A stretch of DNA of 64,000 nucleotides from Halobium salinum (GTDB lineage: Archaea; Halobacteriota; Halobacteria; Halobacteriales; Haloferacaceae), in the NCBI RefSeq assembly GCF_026586625.1, contig NZ_JAODIW010000005.1, positions 350,516 through 414,515 on the forward strand, written 5' to 3'. A program made the translations under genes and the position numbers. Positions within the stretch are counted from its first letter, which is position 1; every line of letters begins with the position of its first letter. This document shows positions 53,306 to 62,667 of the stretch, in pieces. The notes below the pieces were generated by a model that worked only from the letters and a program-made list of their open reading frames with translations, did no database searches and was not told the origin of the DNA.

Positions 53306-54039
53306 CTAGTTAGCCTCCTCAGCCAGCGTTCGTCCATCGAGCGCTTGATGCGGTCGTTGGAAATTATAGTAGTGAACGAATTGCGCAAGCCATTGGCGAA
53401 CGCTCAGCCGACTGCCCACCCACGAATTATGGAAGCGGTCGACTCGCACTTTGAGAGTGTGAAACCACTTTTCGATATGGTTTCGGTCGGTGTAGTCGAC
53501 CCGACCGCTCAATCCTAACCGAGAGAGGGCAGTCCGATACCCGAACTGATCGACCAGAAACACCGTGTCCTCGCAATCGTGTTTCTCAGCGACACCGTGA
53601 AGAAACGCAGCCGCCGGATCGGTCCCGTGTTGTTTGAACAGCTGTACGTCGAGGAATAACTTTGTGTCGAGGTCTATTGCAGCGTACAACCAAGACCACT
53701 CGCCATTGATTTTGACAGCAGTCTCGTCGACCGCGACCCGCTTCGGCTGCGCCGTCACCAGAACGCAAAGCGTTCTGGTTGGCTGCACGAGAGTGGAGCT
53801 CTCGTGAACGAAGGCGGGTCAGGAACGCTGTCGGCCAAGCCATGAACCCATTGGAAGATCGCCTGAAATGAGCGATCTACGCCGATCAAGTGCAGAATCG
53901 CCTCTGTTTCTCTGAGCGATAACCCGGCAGCATGGAGGCGGACGGCGAACGCCCTAACGGGCGTCGCCGTCCGCTCCCGCTGCCAACATTCAAGCGTAGC
54001 TGTGTCTAAACTCTCTTTGAGCAGGTTTGAGAGTAGCAT
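53306..54039 (-). pseudogene. IS6-type transposase, frame broken by hairpin insert
   Basis: The N-terminal part from ATG 54039 reads MLLSNLLKESLDTATLECWQ and FAVRLHAAGLSLRETEAILH, up to VPDPPSFTRAPLSC, and ends in the stop at 53755. In another frame the C-terminal part from 53788 reads TAQPKRVAVDETAVKINGEW, FLVDQFGYRTALSRLGLSGR and HIEKWFHTLKVRVDRFHNSW; the last is the DDE catalytic set with Asp, Asp and Glu. The join lies in the segment with the two hairpins at 53758-53806, which is extra compared with related transposases (I expect PDPP followed directly by AQPKRVAVDE). Confidence 0.7.
53758..53806. repeat. Two adjacent perfect hairpins inside transposase gene
   Basis: CCAGAACGC-AAA-GCGTTCTGG (53758-53778) has a 9-base stem and 3-base loop. 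CACGAGAG-TGGAG-CTCTCGTG (53786-53806) has an 8-base stem and 5-base loop. They lie seven bases apart at the frame break. Confidence 0.9.
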
Positions 54040-54125
54040 AGAACACTAGCTCTTCGATCTGCTCATCCTTATCTAGACGGTCCCCAACCTTCGAATTCCC
54101 GGTTCTCAACCGGTTGAAAGTGCGA

Positions 54126-54134
54126 TTTATTATA
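54126..54134 (+). promoter_or_regulatory. TATA box of FilR1-type regulator 1
   Basis: The sequence TTTATTATA lies about 24-31 bases upstream of the ATG at 54157, predicting a leaderless transcript. Confidence 0.5.
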
Positions 54135-54156
54135 CATAGAGCATATTGGGTACAGT

Positions 54157-54978
54157 ATGAGGAATTCTGGATCTGCCGGTTCTGACATACTCATCGAGGC
54201 CGTCAAGCGAGCGCCGATGCTCGCTGCGCTGCGGGAAAAGCCGCTGGATCGCCGCGAGTTAGAGACGAGGCTCGACATCTCGAAATCGACCGCTCATCGA
54301 TACACGAAATCACTGACCGACCGAGGTCTGCTCGAGAAATCGAACGGAGACTTCGTACTCACTGAGTTCGGGCAAGCAGTCGCCGACGTTGTTGCGGCGT
54401 ACGAAAAAGAGATGGATACGACCATTCGTCTCGCTCCCGTGTTCAAATCTGTCTCCGGCACTGAACCGCCGTGTCCCATCGAGGCCTTCGCAAACGCGAC
54501 TGTTACGTCTGCGGATCGGGGCGATCCGTTTGCGCCGTTGGCGCGGTTTGTCTCACTCGTTCGGGAATCTGACTCGTTGTGTATGTGCGACTCGTATGCG
54601 ATCGCACCGACCTACATCGACGAGATACACGGAAGAGTACTCGACGGAATGCAGACGATAGTCGTCGAACGTCCCGACGTAGCAGAGGACATTATGGAGA
54701 ATTACCCGGCAAAATGTGTCCAATTGTGCGCGAGCGAGTTTCTCGAGATGCGATTACACGAGGGGCTCCGCTTCGGACTTGTCATTCTGGACGACTGTAT
54801 CGGCATCGGCGTCCGAGATTCCGACACGGGGATTCCTCGGGCCTTCGTCGATACCGAATCGAATGAGGCCCGCGAATGGGCGGAGACGATCTTCGAATCC
54901 TACTGGAACGAAGCAGTTCACTTGAAACGATTCAATCCGAAGGCGTTGAGAGAGGCCATAGAGGCCAGCGCCGAATAA
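54157..54978 (+). CDS. Winged-helix regulator with FilR1-type C-terminus (copy 1)
   Basis: The 273-residue protein has an N-terminal winged helix (RREL...ISKSTAHRYTKSLTDRGLLE) and a FilR1-middle-like sensory domain: FVSLVRESDSLCMCDSYAIA, EFLEMRLHEGLRFGLVILDD, then GIGVRDSDTGIPRAFVDTES and REWAETIFESYW. Cys residues at about 140-190 (CMCD, CVQLC) could bind a ligand or metal. It is one of three such paralogues in the window. The ligand is unknown. Confidence 0.85.
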   Translation: MRNSGSAGSDILIEAVKRAPMLAALREKPLDRRELETRLDISKSTAHRYTKSLTDRGLLEKSNGDFVLTEFGQAVADVVAAYEKEMDTTIRLAPVFKSVSGTEPPCPIEAFANATVTSADRGDPFAPLARFVSLVRESDSLCMCDSYAIAPTYIDEIHGRVLDGMQTIVVERPDVAEDIMENYPAKCVQLCASEFLEMRLHEGLRFGLVILDDCIGIGVRDSDTGIPRAFVDTESNEAREWAETIFESYWNEAVHLKRFNPKALREAIEASAE

Positions 54979-55050
54979 CGGTGAAAGATTGGTCGATCAG
55001 GTGGATGAGCTCTTATCAGTCCTTAAACCGGTGGACAGTTATCGTGGCCC

Positions 55051-55371
55051 TCATTGCGGGTCTCCAGATTGATACGGGCCCTCGACGGGTTGGCCACGAC
55101 GCTCGATTCGCGTTACCGGAAGCCCTGCACAGTCGGCGTGGTCACGCAACGCGTCTTCGCTTTCGGCCTTGAAGTGACAGAGGGTGCCAGTGACCTCGTC
55201 GTCCTCGTTGGTCATGATCTCTGACTCGACCCATTCGATGTCAGTGCCTGCATCACGCACCGTATCTAGCGCCGCGATCGACCGCTCGCTGGCACGTTCT
55301 CGTTCGGCGTGAGTCACAGGTTGGTCCAGCAGTCGCAGGATGAGGTAGTCCTCCAGCTTTTGATTGGTCAT
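55051..55371 (-). CDS. DUF4242-like (nickel-binding-type) protein
   Basis: The 106-residue protein starts MTNQKLEDYLILRLLDQPVT and has ALDTVRDAGTDIEWVESEIM, GTLCHFKAESEDALRDHADC and AGLPVTRIERRGQPVEGP. DUF4242/SCO4226-like proteins share this ferredoxin-like fold, with a HAR/HADxxGLP motif. The Cys and His residues (C65, H66, H79, C82) might bind a metal. It is convergent with the regulator at 54157. Confidence 0.75.
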   Translation of the reverse strand: MTNQKLEDYLILRLLDQPVTHAERERASERSIAALDTVRDAGTDIEWVESEIMTNEDDEVTGTLCHFKAESEDALRDHADCAGLPVTRIERRGQPVEGPYQSGDPQ

Positions 55372-55867
55372 AGGCCTTCCCCTCGTCGCTGTGGCTGTGG
55401 TTCAACGATGCGTTCTGCCGTCGGGATGTCTCCGTGAGACATAAACAACCGTACGCAGGATTGAGATATGTAGCTATTCTCCGGGATTTCCCCGGAGAGA
55501 GGAACGATCCCACCCCTCGAAACGATTTGATCGGAGGTTATCACATGATTCCACTTTCTGCCGATAAATCTGAAGTACCTGTGTCATACGAACATGCGGG
55601 GTCCCGTGAACGGTGCAGTTCCGTCGTTCGACCGGTAGGTCCCATACTTACAGGACAACTGATCCGCGTTTCGTATTCGGATTACGCCTGGCCTTTATCC
55701 AGACTTCATACTCTATGTTCGACAGAAACTCAACATTTTAACGTCGATCCGCTGATACCAGCCTACTGAAGGGAGTGTACGAATTCCCCCACGAATAATG
55801 TTCAATTCAACTTCATTCGATGGTAGCCCACGATAGCAGTTATATCGCAGACGTGAGTACCAGTAGC
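55372..55867. other. Gap of 496 bases, no gene
   Basis: A 111-codon open frame at 55434 has no start signal and no coding bias. The promoter of the next regulator probably lies near 55795 (ATAATGTTC). Confidence 0.45.
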
Positions 55868-56695
55868 ATGGGCTCGCCGACCGAAGAAATCGAGTTCATC
55901 GCCAGTTCAAGATACCGGGCTGGCGTACTCGGCATACTTGCAGAGGGAAGCTGTGGGAGGGCCGACCTCCAGTCGATGACTGGTGCTCACGCTTCAACCA
56001 TCGGGCGCGTACTCAACGACTTCGCGGAGCGCGGGTGGATCGAACGGGGCGGGCAAACCTTCAAACTCACACCGCTCGGCGAGTTCGTGGCCGACCGCTT
56101 CACGGACCTCCAAGAGGCGATGGAAATCGAAGCGAGGCTCCGTGATGTTTGGCAGTGGCTCCCGAGAGAGATTGAAGGGTTCTCAGTGGACATGTTTGCA
56201 GACGCCGTCATCGCTTTTCCTGGTCCAGGCTACCCGTACGAACCGTTAGAACGGGTCGTCCAACTGGTTGAGGAGAGCGACGCGATGTTGGGCTTCGGGG
56301 CGACGGTGTACAAGTCGGTCGCCAACGAGGCGTTCTGTCGGGCTGCCCTGGACGGCATGGAGATCGAGTACGTCTATTCGCCGGAAGTCCTGGCAGCCAC
56401 GGTCTCTTGGAACCCAGAACTGTTCGCGCAAGCGGCCGCCCGGGACCACTGCACTGTTCTAGTCCACGACGACCTTCCCGACCGGACGCGATGTGGGATC
56501 GACATCTTCGACGACCGAGTCGCTATCTGCTGTCACGACGTTGAGACAAGAGCGCTGCGTGCCTGGATCGATACCGACGCGCCTGAAGCCCGAAAATGGG
56601 CTTGGCCCATCTTCGAGCGATACCGCCGGGAGGCACGGCCGGTCGACGAGGCAGCGCTGGAGACGCCGGTCCCAGATCAGTTCACGACTCCGTAG
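55868..56695 (+). CDS. Winged-helix regulator with FilR1-type C-terminus (copy 2)
   Basis: The protein has 275 residues from ATG 55868 (MGSPTEEIEFIASSRYRAGV), the start that matches the family; an ATG at 55820 would add 16 residues. The winged helix (SCGRADLQSMTGAHASTIGR) is followed by VLNDFAERGWIERGGQTFKL, then the sensory part PYEPLERVVQLVEESDAMLG, ALDGMEIEYVYSPEVLAATV, CGIDIFDDRVAICCHDVETR and RKWAWPIFERYRREARPV. It is the same family as the regulators at 54157 and 60799. It may control the hydrolase gene that follows. Confidence 0.85.
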   Translation: MGSPTEEIEFIASSRYRAGVLGILAEGSCGRADLQSMTGAHASTIGRVLNDFAERGWIERGGQTFKLTPLGEFVADRFTDLQEAMEIEARLRDVWQWLPREIEGFSVDMFADAVIAFPGPGYPYEPLERVVQLVEESDAMLGFGATVYKSVANEAFCRAALDGMEIEYVYSPEVLAATVSWNPELFAQAAARDHCTVLVHDDLPDRTRCGIDIFDDRVAICCHDVETRALRAWIDTDAPEARKWAWPIFERYRREARPVDEAALETPVPDQFTTP

Positions 56696-56797
56696 GTGGA
56701 CTTGCTAGCCGACGCGTTTGCACACCGTGCAATATTTCATAGATTAGTTACATCATCTCGCCTCTCGTTTCTCCACCTGTAGGCAGGTGAACGAATC

Positions 56798-57631
56798 ATG
56801 GACGAACGAACACCACACGTCACGAAGAACGAAATGAAAACAGTCGCGTCAGCAGATGGAACACCGATAGCCGTCGAGCGGACGGGAAGCGGGCCACCGC
56901 TAGTGCTCGTCCACGGCAGCGTCTGTGACCACCGGTTTTGGGACCTCTCGGATATCCGTTCCGCCTTCACCGAGCAGTACACGACCTACGCGATGGACTG
57001 TCGGGGCGTCGGCGAGAGTGGCGACGCCGTCAAGTACGACCTGGAACGTGAGTTTGAGGATGTGGCTGCAGTCGTCGATTCGATTGACGGCCCAGTGACG
57101 CTTCTCGGACACTCCTCCGGGGCACTCTTGTCACTGGAAGCGGCCCTGCGAACCGACAACCTACACGGACTCATCCTATACGAACCCCCGATTCCGGTCG
57201 GCGACCACGAACTCTACTCCGAAGAGACACTGGACGAGATGAAGCGGCTATTGGACGCCGGCGAGAACGAGCAGGTGCTCGTTCTGTTCCTGCGAGAGAT
57301 AGCACAGTCTACGCCCGAGGAGATCGACGCGCAACGCTCGGCACCGGACTGGCAGGATCTCGTGGACGCGGCCCACGTCTGGCCTCGCAGCGTGCAAGCG
57401 GTCGGTGAGTACGAGTTCGATGCGGCCCGATTCGCAAACATGGCGACACCAACGTTGCTGTTGTCCGGCAGTGAGAGTCCCCCGTTCTTGAGAGACGCCA
57501 CGGAAGTCGTCGACAATGCACTCCCGAACAGCTGGCTTGTCACATTTGAGGGGCACGCACACGAGGCGATGCTCACGGCGCCAGACCGCTTCGTCGACGA
57601 AGTCCTCACGTTCATCAGTGAAGCGGACTAA
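56798..57631 (+). CDS. Alpha/beta hydrolase
   Basis: The 277-residue protein has PPLVLVHGSVCDHRFWDLSD (oxyanion loop), TTYAMDCRGVGESGDAVKYD, the nucleophile elbow LLGHSSGALLSLEAALR, LYEPPIPVG, the acid near TPTLLLSGSESPP and the catalytic His in FEGHAHEAMLTAPDRF. It belongs to the large esterase/haloperoxidase-like group; the substrate is unknown. An AGGTGA ribosome-binding site precedes the ATG. It lies just after a FilR1-type regulator. Confidence 0.92.
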   Translation: MDERTPHVTKNEMKTVASADGTPIAVERTGSGPPLVLVHGSVCDHRFWDLSDIRSAFTEQYTTYAMDCRGVGESGDAVKYDLEREFEDVAAVVDSIDGPVTLLGHSSGALLSLEAALRTDNLHGLILYEPPIPVGDHELYSEETLDEMKRLLDAGENEQVLVLFLREIAQSTPEEIDAQRSAPDWQDLVDAAHVWPRSVQAVGEYEFDAARFANMATPTLLLSGSESPPFLRDATEVVDNALPNSWLVTFEGHAHEAMLTAPDRFVDEVLTFISEAD

Positions 57632-57962
57632 GGAAGTCATTCCTTTCGCTCTGGAAGATATCCGGTGTGATGCATTCATTCTCTATGTTCAGCACGGCCA
57701 CCAAGGCTGTATCGTGCTTCTGTCAGGAGTCGCTCGTTAGATACGGGGCACTATCCTAAGAGCTGAGTCTTGTCGGACCCGGTCGGAACAGACGGCATCT
57801 CTTCCAGCGTTGGTCGAACTGACTCGGCCTCAGAACTTAGATCGTAGATATATCAAAGAGCGGCACGAAACTTACCGTTCTGGAAGTTTCGCTACGCTAC
57901 ATGCAGGGCACGAACTCAGCACTCCGAATCTTGGGAAGATATGCCAAGCTGAGAGATTGAGA
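57632..57962. other. Gap of 331 bases, no gene
   Basis: It lies between convergent genes. No coding frame or clear terminator hairpin was recognised. Confidence 0.4.
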
Positions 57963-58955
57963 TCAGTCGTTGTTAAGGAATCGATCGTCAATTGCGCCAA
58001 GTTGCTGGAGGAGTCCGACCACATCAGGTTGGACCCAGCGTTCGGCGATCTTGCCGTTTTCCATCCGATGGAAAATCATGTTCTGGAATTCGACTTGGTT
58101 TCCCGTCGGTGGAATCCCCATCATCTCACCCTGGTGGGTTCCTCGAATCGTCAGGTGCATCGCAACGTGGTCCCCCTCTGCGACAAGATGTTCATTTGTC
58201 ACATCGAAGTCAGGGAATGCTTCGTGGATCGGGGATTCGTACTTTTTGAGCGCGTCCGGTCCCTGGGGTTCGCCAAGCGGCACATGAGAGACGACATCGT
58301 CGGTACAGAGCCCGTCGATTAGGTCGAAATCTCCCGAAGAAACGACTTTGGGATATTTTTGAACAATCCGTTTATGCTCTTCCCGATGGGTTTCTGCTTC
58401 GTGTGGGTATGGGTAGTGAGACTTCAGTCCGATAGCTCGAGCGATAGATGCAAGAACCGGCACCAAAACGCGCTGGACGGGTCGTGGAGGCCGTGCAGGA
58501 ACGATTACATCCGGGTATGCTTGTAGCAATAGAATCATCTGGAAGCGGCGAGTTACGCCCGACAAACCACCTACTGCGTGAGAAGCAGCAAATCGATCGG
58601 TCAGCGCTTCCCGCCATCGTTCTGGAGGAGTTACTTCACGCCTGAAGTGAACCGGCTTCGACTCGGTGTACGAGACGTGTGGTGTTTCGGGGGGGACAAC
58701 GAATGTTTCGTCAGCTTCAACCTGGTGCTCGGTTCCATCGGTTTCTACCACGAGGTATCCCTTGCGGACTTTAAACCGTTCCTCACTAGTTGGGTGGTAG
58801 TGCGCTGGCGGTGGTTCGATGTTCGGTGGTCTGAATTCGTTCCAGACGAGTTTCTCGGTGCTGGAGGTAGATTCATCGAACTTGATTCGTTCACCGGTTA
58901 CGGGATTGCGAATCCTCGCTGGAAGATGCATACCACAGTGTAAAATGCGGGCCAT
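57963..58955 (-). CDS. Cupin domain fused to SnoaL-like/ester-cyclase domain
   Basis: The protein has 330 residues from ATG 58955 (MARILHCGMHLPARIRNPVT). The N-terminal cupin has PPAHYHPTSEERFKVRKGYL and VVPPETPHVSYTESKPVHFR, with the two-His/Glu metal site (H-x-H...E...H). A middle helical segment (VTRRFQMILLLQAYPDVIVP and VPVLASIARAIGLKSHYPY) follows. The C-terminal SnoaL-like part has FDLIDGLCTDDVVSHVPLGE, HEAFPDFDVTNEHLVAEGDH and TIRGTHQGEMMGIPPTGNQV. This combination of two small-molecule domains is unusual; the role is unknown. Confidence 0.88.
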   Translation of the reverse strand: MARILHCGMHLPARIRNPVTGERIKFDESTSSTEKLVWNEFRPPNIEPPPAHYHPTSEERFKVRKGYLVVETDGTEHQVEADETFVVPPETPHVSYTESKPVHFRREVTPPERWREALTDRFAASHAVGGLSGVTRRFQMILLLQAYPDVIVPARPPRPVQRVLVPVLASIARAIGLKSHYPYPHEAETHREEHKRIVQKYPKVVSSGDFDLIDGLCTDDVVSHVPLGEPQGPDALKKYESPIHEAFPDFDVTNEHLVAEGDHVAMHLTIRGTHQGEMMGIPPTGNQVEFQNMIFHRMENGKIAERWVQPDVVGLLQQLGAIDDRFLNND

Positions 58956-59292
58956 GTTAACTATGCACACTTAGTAGGGGCTACAGGATCCTCACCCCAT
59001 CTCCTGTACGATTTTCCAGATGTTTCTATTGAGTCACGGTTGCAGAGAATGGATACGATGTGCGATTACTCTTCAGTATCGCTCGCTGTGACTCCGAGCG
59101 TACGTTACGTGTTCAGCTTTAATCTAGACGCAGTAATCACTAGGAAGGATAGGATGGTGAACCACGGTAGCATCTGTCCCAGTTGATGAAGTGGTGGCCC
59201 ATACTGGCCGTATATTATTCGTATAGATATGGCAAATAATATTCCGATATAGCTATCGTGTTCCATGCCATCATTGCACACGGTGTACCAGT
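58956..59292. other. Gap of 337 bases with divergent promoters
   Basis: There is no gene. An A/T-rich part near 59205-59250 (TATATTATTCG, CAAATAATATTCC) could hold the TATA boxes for the DUF1326 gene. Confidence 0.4.
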
Positions 59293-59904
59293 ATGGCAAC
59301 CGAATGGCGGATCACGGGGGACTACGTCGAAGCCTGTAACTGCGAGGTCGCGTGTCAGTGTGTTTGGCTCGAACCCCCGGACGACGATGTCTGTACAGTC
59401 TCACTCGTCTGGGACATCACAGACGGGCAATACGGTGAAACGGACCTGAGCGGGTGCAGGGTAGCGATGCTCGCCCATACCGAAGAGGGCGTCATGTTCG
59501 CTCCCGAAACAGGGTGGTACGTCGCGCTCCTCATTGACGACGAGGCTGATGACGATCAGCGGGCCGCGCTCGAAGACATATACCTCGGTCGGGCCGGTGG
59601 AGTCTGGGCCGCCGTTGCCGACGCTCATTTCGAAACCACCGAGGTCACGACGGCCCCAATCACCTTTTCCAAAGAGGACGATGAAATCTCCTCCACAGTC
59701 GGTGACGTGGTTGCCATGGATGTGGTCGGGAAAACCGGCTTCAACGAGGAACTCGGCACCGTTTCACCACACCCACTTGCGCAAGGGCTGGAACCCAAGA
59801 CTGGGAAGTCCACGACTGCGACGGTGTCATACGACGACGAATTCGCATGGGATGTCTCGGGGAACAACTCGTACTTCTCCGAGTTCGATTTGGCGAACGC
59901 CTGA
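59293..59904 (+). CDS. DUF1326 protein
   Basis: The 203-residue protein starts MATEWRITGDYVEACNCEVA and CQCVWLEPPDDDV, the family's hallmark Cys-rich opening. It continues GRAGGVWAAVADAHFETTEV, APITFSKEDDEISSTVGDVV and ends WDVSGNNSYFSEFDLA. DUF1326 proteins are commonly encoded beside DUF2182 membrane proteins, and a metal-related role is suspected. The next gene begins 54 bases later on the same strand, suggesting one transcript. Confidence 0.9.
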   Translation: MATEWRITGDYVEACNCEVACQCVWLEPPDDDVCTVSLVWDITDGQYGETDLSGCRVAMLAHTEEGVMFAPETGWYVALLIDDEADDDQRAALEDIYLGRAGGVWAAVADAHFETTEVTTAPITFSKEDDEISSTVGDVVAMDVVGKTGFNEELGTVSPHPLAQGLEPKTGKSTTATVSYDDEFAWDVSGNNSYFSEFDLANA

Positions 59905-59958
59905 CCATGCGGTCACACCCGTTTCTGGGTCGGGCCACGAGAACCGGGCGGTGATACG

Positions 59959-60750
59959 ATGAGTACCTGGAATTCAGTCCGAGGATTCGTCGACTTTCGA
60001 CGCATCCCTGTCGTTGCTCTCGTCACCTATGGAATCGCCTTGCTCGCGTGGGTGGCGATTATCAGACGTTGGCTCCCGATGCCGGGGATGATACCGGGAC
60101 TTCAGATGTCCGATCCCGGCGCGCCGGAGGCAATGGCACTCTCGAACGGACTCCCCGGAGTCGGCCTTTATCTGATCATGTGGGGCGTGATGATGATCGC
60201 GATGATGTACCCATCGTCGGTGTCGTTGTTCCGACTCTACTACAAAACCCTCGACGAGACGACAAAATCGGGGAAAGCAGCGCGTGTGAGTGCGTTCATG
60301 GGGACGTACGCAATCGTCTGGGCGATTACGGGGATCGTTCCGCTGGTCGTGAACGCCGTGGTGCCGATTGCTGCTGTCGCCAACCAGAACAGCACGTTCC
60401 TGTTCGGTGGAACGCTGTTACTGTTGTCGGTCTACCAGCTCTCCCCGTACAAAAACCGGTGTCTGAAATATTGTCGCACACCGCTCGGATTCCTCATGGA
60501 GTACCACCAGCCGGGGGTTCGTGGAGCGGCGGAGATGAGCTTCCGGTTCAGCATTTTCTGCGTCGGATGCTGTTGGGCTCTGTTCGCCGTCATGGTCGTT
60601 GTCGGGTCGATGAACATCCTATGGATGGCTGTAATTACAGTAGTGCTGTCGTTAGAACGGGTCGTTGAGTGGGGAGACCGTCTGGCGAGAACGGTCGGCG
60701 TCGTCGCTGGTGTCGTCGGTGTCGTCCTCGTCATTGTGGCTGTAGTCTGA
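59959..60750 (+). CDS. DUF2182 integral membrane protein
   Basis: The 263-residue protein has about seven transmembrane helices. It shows the family motif LYLIMWGVMMIAMMYPSSVS, then LLSVYQLSPYKNRCLKYCRT and PLGFLMEYHQPGVRGAAEMS, and FCVGCCWALFAVMVVVGSMN. Conserved Met and Cys residues (MMxAMM, KxxCLxxCR, CxGCCW) point to soft-metal binding or transport. Together with DUF1326 it probably forms a metal-handling pair; that is inference from the repeated association. Confidence 0.92.
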   Translation: MSTWNSVRGFVDFRRIPVVALVTYGIALLAWVAIIRRWLPMPGMIPGLQMSDPGAPEAMALSNGLPGVGLYLIMWGVMMIAMMYPSSVSLFRLYYKTLDETTKSGKAARVSAFMGTYAIVWAITGIVPLVVNAVVPIAAVANQNSTFLFGGTLLLLSVYQLSPYKNRCLKYCRTPLGFLMEYHQPGVRGAAEMSFRFSIFCVGCCWALFAVMVVVGSMNILWMAVITVVLSLERVVEWGDRLARTVGVVAGVVGVVLVIVAVV

Positions 60751-60798
60751 TCGGTTCCCCCTCCTGCTGATTCTATCGTGACCAAGTTATCTCCACGG

Positions 60799-61590
60799 TT
60801 ACGTTTCGATCTCCGTGGGAGTTACTGGGTTCGCTCGTTCACGACAGGACTCGAAGAGGTCGACTGCCCACTCGTGGACGGTTTCGTTCTCTGTGAGCAA
60901 ACCCCCTTTAACCACCCCCTCTTCATCAGTAAGATTGATGCCCACTTTCCCGTCGACAATCCCGACCGACATCGGAACGCCATCGTAAACAGAAAAGTGC
61001 ACGTTCTCCTCATCAAGCATCTCATGAAAGTGCTGAGCGGACGCCGGATGGTCCAACGCTATGTCTACGACTCTGGGCGTCAGTACCATCTCCAGGCGTG
61101 TGTTCCCGTGAACCGTCATCTCCCAGTGGTTTTCGATCAACACGGGAGCGGCCATGGTCGCGACACCACGAACGTGTTCGCCAGAGCGATGGAATTCGAC
61201 GACCCGTCGGATGAAGGCAGTCCCATCAGCCCCGTCGAGGATGATAATCTCAGCGTCACGGAGACACCGAACGTCGAACGTCCGCATATCGGACGGCATC
61301 CACTGTAGTGGGTCCCGAAGACGACGCTCGGCTTTCACTTCTTCCAGTAAGCGTTCGAATTCGTTGTAGACCCAGTCGCCCAGTGGCGTCACCGTGTACT
61401 CCTGCCCCACCCCTTCAATCCAGCCACGCTCCTCCAGCTCCCGGAGAATACGCGTAATCGTCACCCGTGACGCATCGGTTCGATCGCGCATCTCGTCCCG
61501 ATGTTGTGGTGCCTCGACGAGGGCTTCAAAGACCGCCACGCGATTCTCTGAATTCGCGAGAAACGCGATGTCGTCGAGTGCGGTACCCAT
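60799..61590 (-). CDS. Winged-helix regulator with FilR1-type C-terminus (copy 3)
   Basis: The 263-residue protein reads MGTALDDIAFLANSENRVAV, a winged helix (HRDEMRDRTDASRVTITRIL, RELEERGWIEGVGQEYTVTP), then AEIIILDGADGTAFIRRVVE, FHEMLDEENVHFSVYDGVPM and SVGIVDGKVGINLTDEEGVV, ending VHEWAVDLFESCRER. A TATA-like segment 25-35 bases upstream predicts a leaderless transcript. It is convergent with the DUF2182 gene and could control it. Confidence 0.88.
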   Translation of the reverse strand: MGTALDDIAFLANSENRVAVFEALVEAPQHRDEMRDRTDASRVTITRILRELEERGWIEGVGQEYTVTPLGDWVYNEFERLLEEVKAERRLRDPLQWMPSDMRTFDVRCLRDAEIIILDGADGTAFIRRVVEFHRSGEHVRGVATMAAPVLIENHWEMTVHGNTRLEMVLTPRVVDIALDHPASAQHFHEMLDEENVHFSVYDGVPMSVGIVDGKVGINLTDEEGVVKGGLLTENETVHEWAVDLFESCRERANPVTPTEIET

Positions 61591-61983
61591 ACGTGTTCGT
61601 TATCATGCGAGTACTATGAAACAGGGGGGGACCATCAGCGTGCGGTTATAGTCACGGGCAGCGACGGCATCGCTTCCGCATACACATCGGCCCGGTGTGG
61701 ATGCCGCTTCCGGCCGTCGTGGATTCCTGAAGCGCACAGATGATGCGGACTCCGATTCTGGGCATCACACCGTGTACAACGAACACGCTGTGATAGCAGT
61801 AACCTCAATAAAACCATGCGGCTATGAGCGAACCTTCCTCTGGGGATAGCCGATGGCGAAGACACAGACAAGCGTGATAGCATGAGAAAAGCATCGGAAA
61901 CGGGGCACGAGTGTTCAACGCGCTTGAGTGACTCCGAACTTGGCCCCTATTGCAAACGGGGTTCATAAACTCAAGGAGGGTGG
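61591..61983. other. Gap of 393 bases, no gene
   Basis: No coding frame is supported. The end contains the AGGAGGG ribosome-binding site of the next gene. Confidence 0.4.
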
Positions 61984-62379
61984 ATGATAATGGCTATTCC
62001 AGGAATTATTCTCTCGGGACTTTCCATCGTAGCCCTTTCACTTGTCTTAGTTGTTCTGGGGCGCTATATCGGACTTGTTCCGAAATCGAAGCCGCCCAAA
62101 CGCACCTATCTCTTTGAGGACGAAATGGGTGAACGGCGGAGCCCCTTTAATGGGCGCAACCAAGATGTATCCTCTCTGACCGCCCAGGAGAGCACTCTGA
62201 CCGATAGGTACGTCCTGTCGAGTTCAAGTGACCACACGGAGTCTACTGGCGACAGTCACTCAAACGCACACCCGGACACCCCACCTCCTACTGATGGGAT
62301 TATCTGTCCCAACTGTGGCTTCCACAATCTGTCTGCGTATTCGTTCTGCTCACAGTGTACGGCACGACTCGCACACTAA
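61984..62379 (+). CDS. Membrane-anchored zinc-ribbon protein
   Basis: The protein is 131 residues from ATG 61984, or 129 from 61990; AGGAGG at 61974-61979 precedes both. One N-terminal transmembrane helix (IILSGLSIVALSLVLVVLGR) is followed by a Ser/Asp/Thr-rich linker and a C-terminal zinc ribbon CPNCG...CSQC (IICPNCGFHNLSAYSFCSQC). Haloarchaeal DUF7577-like proteins share this layout. The function is unknown. Confidence 0.82.
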   Translation: MIMAIPGIILSGLSIVALSLVLVVLGRYIGLVPKSKPPKRTYLFEDEMGERRSPFNGRNQDVSSLTAQESTLTDRYVLSSSSDHTESTGDSHSNAHPDTPPPTDGIICPNCGFHNLSAYSFCSQCTARLAH

Positions 62380-62667
62380 AGCGAGAGACGACACTTGAAC
62401 TGGCGATGGAACTCGGTATCTGACTGCATTTAGCTAGCTTATCACTTATCCATTTCTGGCGACAAAAGTCAATCTGCAGTCCGCCGAGGGGGTCGAAGCC
62501 GAAATCATGTCCCCGCCGCCGACGGCAACCCATGAGCACCATGTGTGCGCGTCGACTCCGAGGTACATTGGAACGCCTCCATTGGGACTGGATGTGAACA
62601 AGGTATCCTCCGATACCCGTGAGCGTTTGATCGAGATACCCTCTACATTTTGTACGCTGTCAGAGAA

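Larger units (their letters stand above)
53299..54083 (-). mobile_element. IS6-type insertion sequence (about 785 bases)
   Basis: Imperfect terminal repeats GCACTGTCTAGTT (53299) and GGACCGTCTAGAT (reverse complement of the other end, about 54083) enclose a transposase on the minus strand. Three mismatches occur within 13 bases. An 8-base target duplication could not be identified. Confidence 0.75.

Noticed and set aside
55434..55769. 111-codon plus-strand open frame in the gap before the second regulator
   Set aside because: No start signal, no coding bias and no motif.
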